DNA of 37,226 nucleotides. Origin: Gemmatimonadota bacterium (GTDB lineage: Bacteria > Gemmatimonadota > Gemmatimonadetes > Longimicrobiales > RSA9). The DNA lies in assembly GCA_019347975.1 (NCBI GenBank), contig JAHWKI010000006.1, positions 1-37,226 on the forward strand, written 5' to 3'. A program made the position numbers and the translations under genes. Within the stretch, counting starts at the first letter, position 1; each line of letters starts with the position of its first letter. The notes beneath the pieces were generated by a model. That model had not been told where the DNA came from. It did not search any database and saw only the letters and a list, made by a program, of their open reading frames with translations. Shown one piece after another: positions 36,508 through 37,226 of the stretch.

Positions 36508-37226
36508 TCATGCTCCTTCCAGAAGGGTTCCTGCTTCCCGCTCGGGCACCCGCCGCTCCGCCCGCTGCGCGCGGGCCACGATCAGCAGCCCGAGGACGGC
36601 GGTGAGCAGCGTGGCGACGATGGGCACTGTGTAGACTGTCGCTGCGACAGGGCGGTCGAGATGCAGGTAGTACCAGGACGAGACCGCGCCCCGGTTGCCA
36701 ACCTCGCCGCTCGACCCGTCCTGCGCGAAGAAGGCGATCGGGATCACCTCGCCCTGCCGAATCGCCAGCCGACGGTCGGGATCGTCGGACGCGAGCTGCC
36801 GTCGAACGACCAGGCGCCATTCGCCCTGGTCGAACTCCGCAGCGGCGACGGGGGACGTCGCGCCCGCCGGCAGCGGCTGGAGCTGGTCGAGCCCGCGGCC
36901 GAGCGCTTCGGTGAGGGTCGATGCGTCGCTCCGCCAGCGCCATAGATAGACCGGCCGGCGGTTGTCGCCACCGAGGAAGTAGGGCAGGTCCCGTCCCTCG
37001 GGTAACGTCGCCGGGAACTGGATCGTGAACGCGTCCGGCGGCTGGGCACCGGGCTGCTCGCCCTCCCCGGGTTCCATCCCGGCCGCGAGCGCCTGGCGCC
37101 ATGGCTCCCACGTGGGGTCGGGGCTGCGCGATGGCTCGTGCCAGGCGAAGCGCATGGCCAGCTCCTCACCATCGTGCAGCGCCTGGACCCATACGCCGTC
37201 CACGGCGGGCGAGAACCAGCGCGGCT
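36508..37226 (-). CDS. Membrane-anchored EB_dh (ethylbenzene-dehydrogenase-like heme-binding) domain protein, partial (runs off window)
   Basis: PRWFSPAVDGVWVQALHDGEELAMRFAWHEPSRSPDP...DAFTIQFPATLPEGRDLPYFLGGDNRRPVYLWRW...VIPIAFFAQDGSSGEVGNRGAVSSWYYLHL plus one C-terminal TM; open to the window edge. Confidence 0.62.
   Translation of the reverse strand, partial: PRWFSPAVDGVWVQALHDGEELAMRFAWHEPSRSPDPTWEPWRQALAAGMEPGEGEQPGAQPPDAFTIQFPATLPEGRDLPYFLGGDNRRPVYLWRWRSDASTLTEALGRGLDQLQPLPAGATSPVAAAEFDQGEWRLVVRRQLASDDPDRRLAIRQGEVIPIAFFAQDGSSGEVGNRGAVSSWYYLHLDRPVAATVYTVPIVATLLTAVLGLLIVARAQRAERRVPEREAGTLLEGA

Overview
High-GC bacterial chromosomal segment with dense, mostly housekeeping or metabolic gene content. 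I infer a Gemmatimonadota-like origin from gene content only, without a phylogenetic test. From left to right it holds: the 5' part of a Lon-type protease gene (minus strand, truncated by the window); an alpha/beta hydrolase; a DUF5946-like protein; a phosphofructokinase with PPi-type active-site residues; a DinB-like protein; a histidine-degradation group (hutU, bifunctional ftcD, hutF) interrupted by a ClpP-like gene; a DTGSGS-repeat adhesin-like protein; an UbiB/AarF kinase; a site-2 protease; a NUDIX hydrolase; a MoxR/ChlI-type AAA ATPase; uridine kinase; Hsp20; two secreted beta-propeller-type proteins; a stand-alone NFACT-R domain; a REC-like/PAS/GGDEF/EAL protein; a DUF885 lipoprotein; ThyX; small CxxC membrane proteins; and a minus-strand cytochrome c oxidase operon. 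That operon is led by an EB_dh-like protein and a cupredoxin-like lipoprotein, and ends in an internally duplicated membrane protein. I saw no tRNA, rRNA, CRISPR array, transposase or phage gene. I do not see an unmistakable new multi-gene defence-type system. The best leads are: a ClpP paralogue with a Ser-His-Asn triad, a receiver domain with Glu at the phospho-acceptor site, the unusual oxidase operon with its duplicated membrane protein, the stand-alone NFACT-R protein, the palindrome plus 11-bp tandem repeat between ftcD and hutF, and a 36-bp hairpin repeat after the pfk gene.
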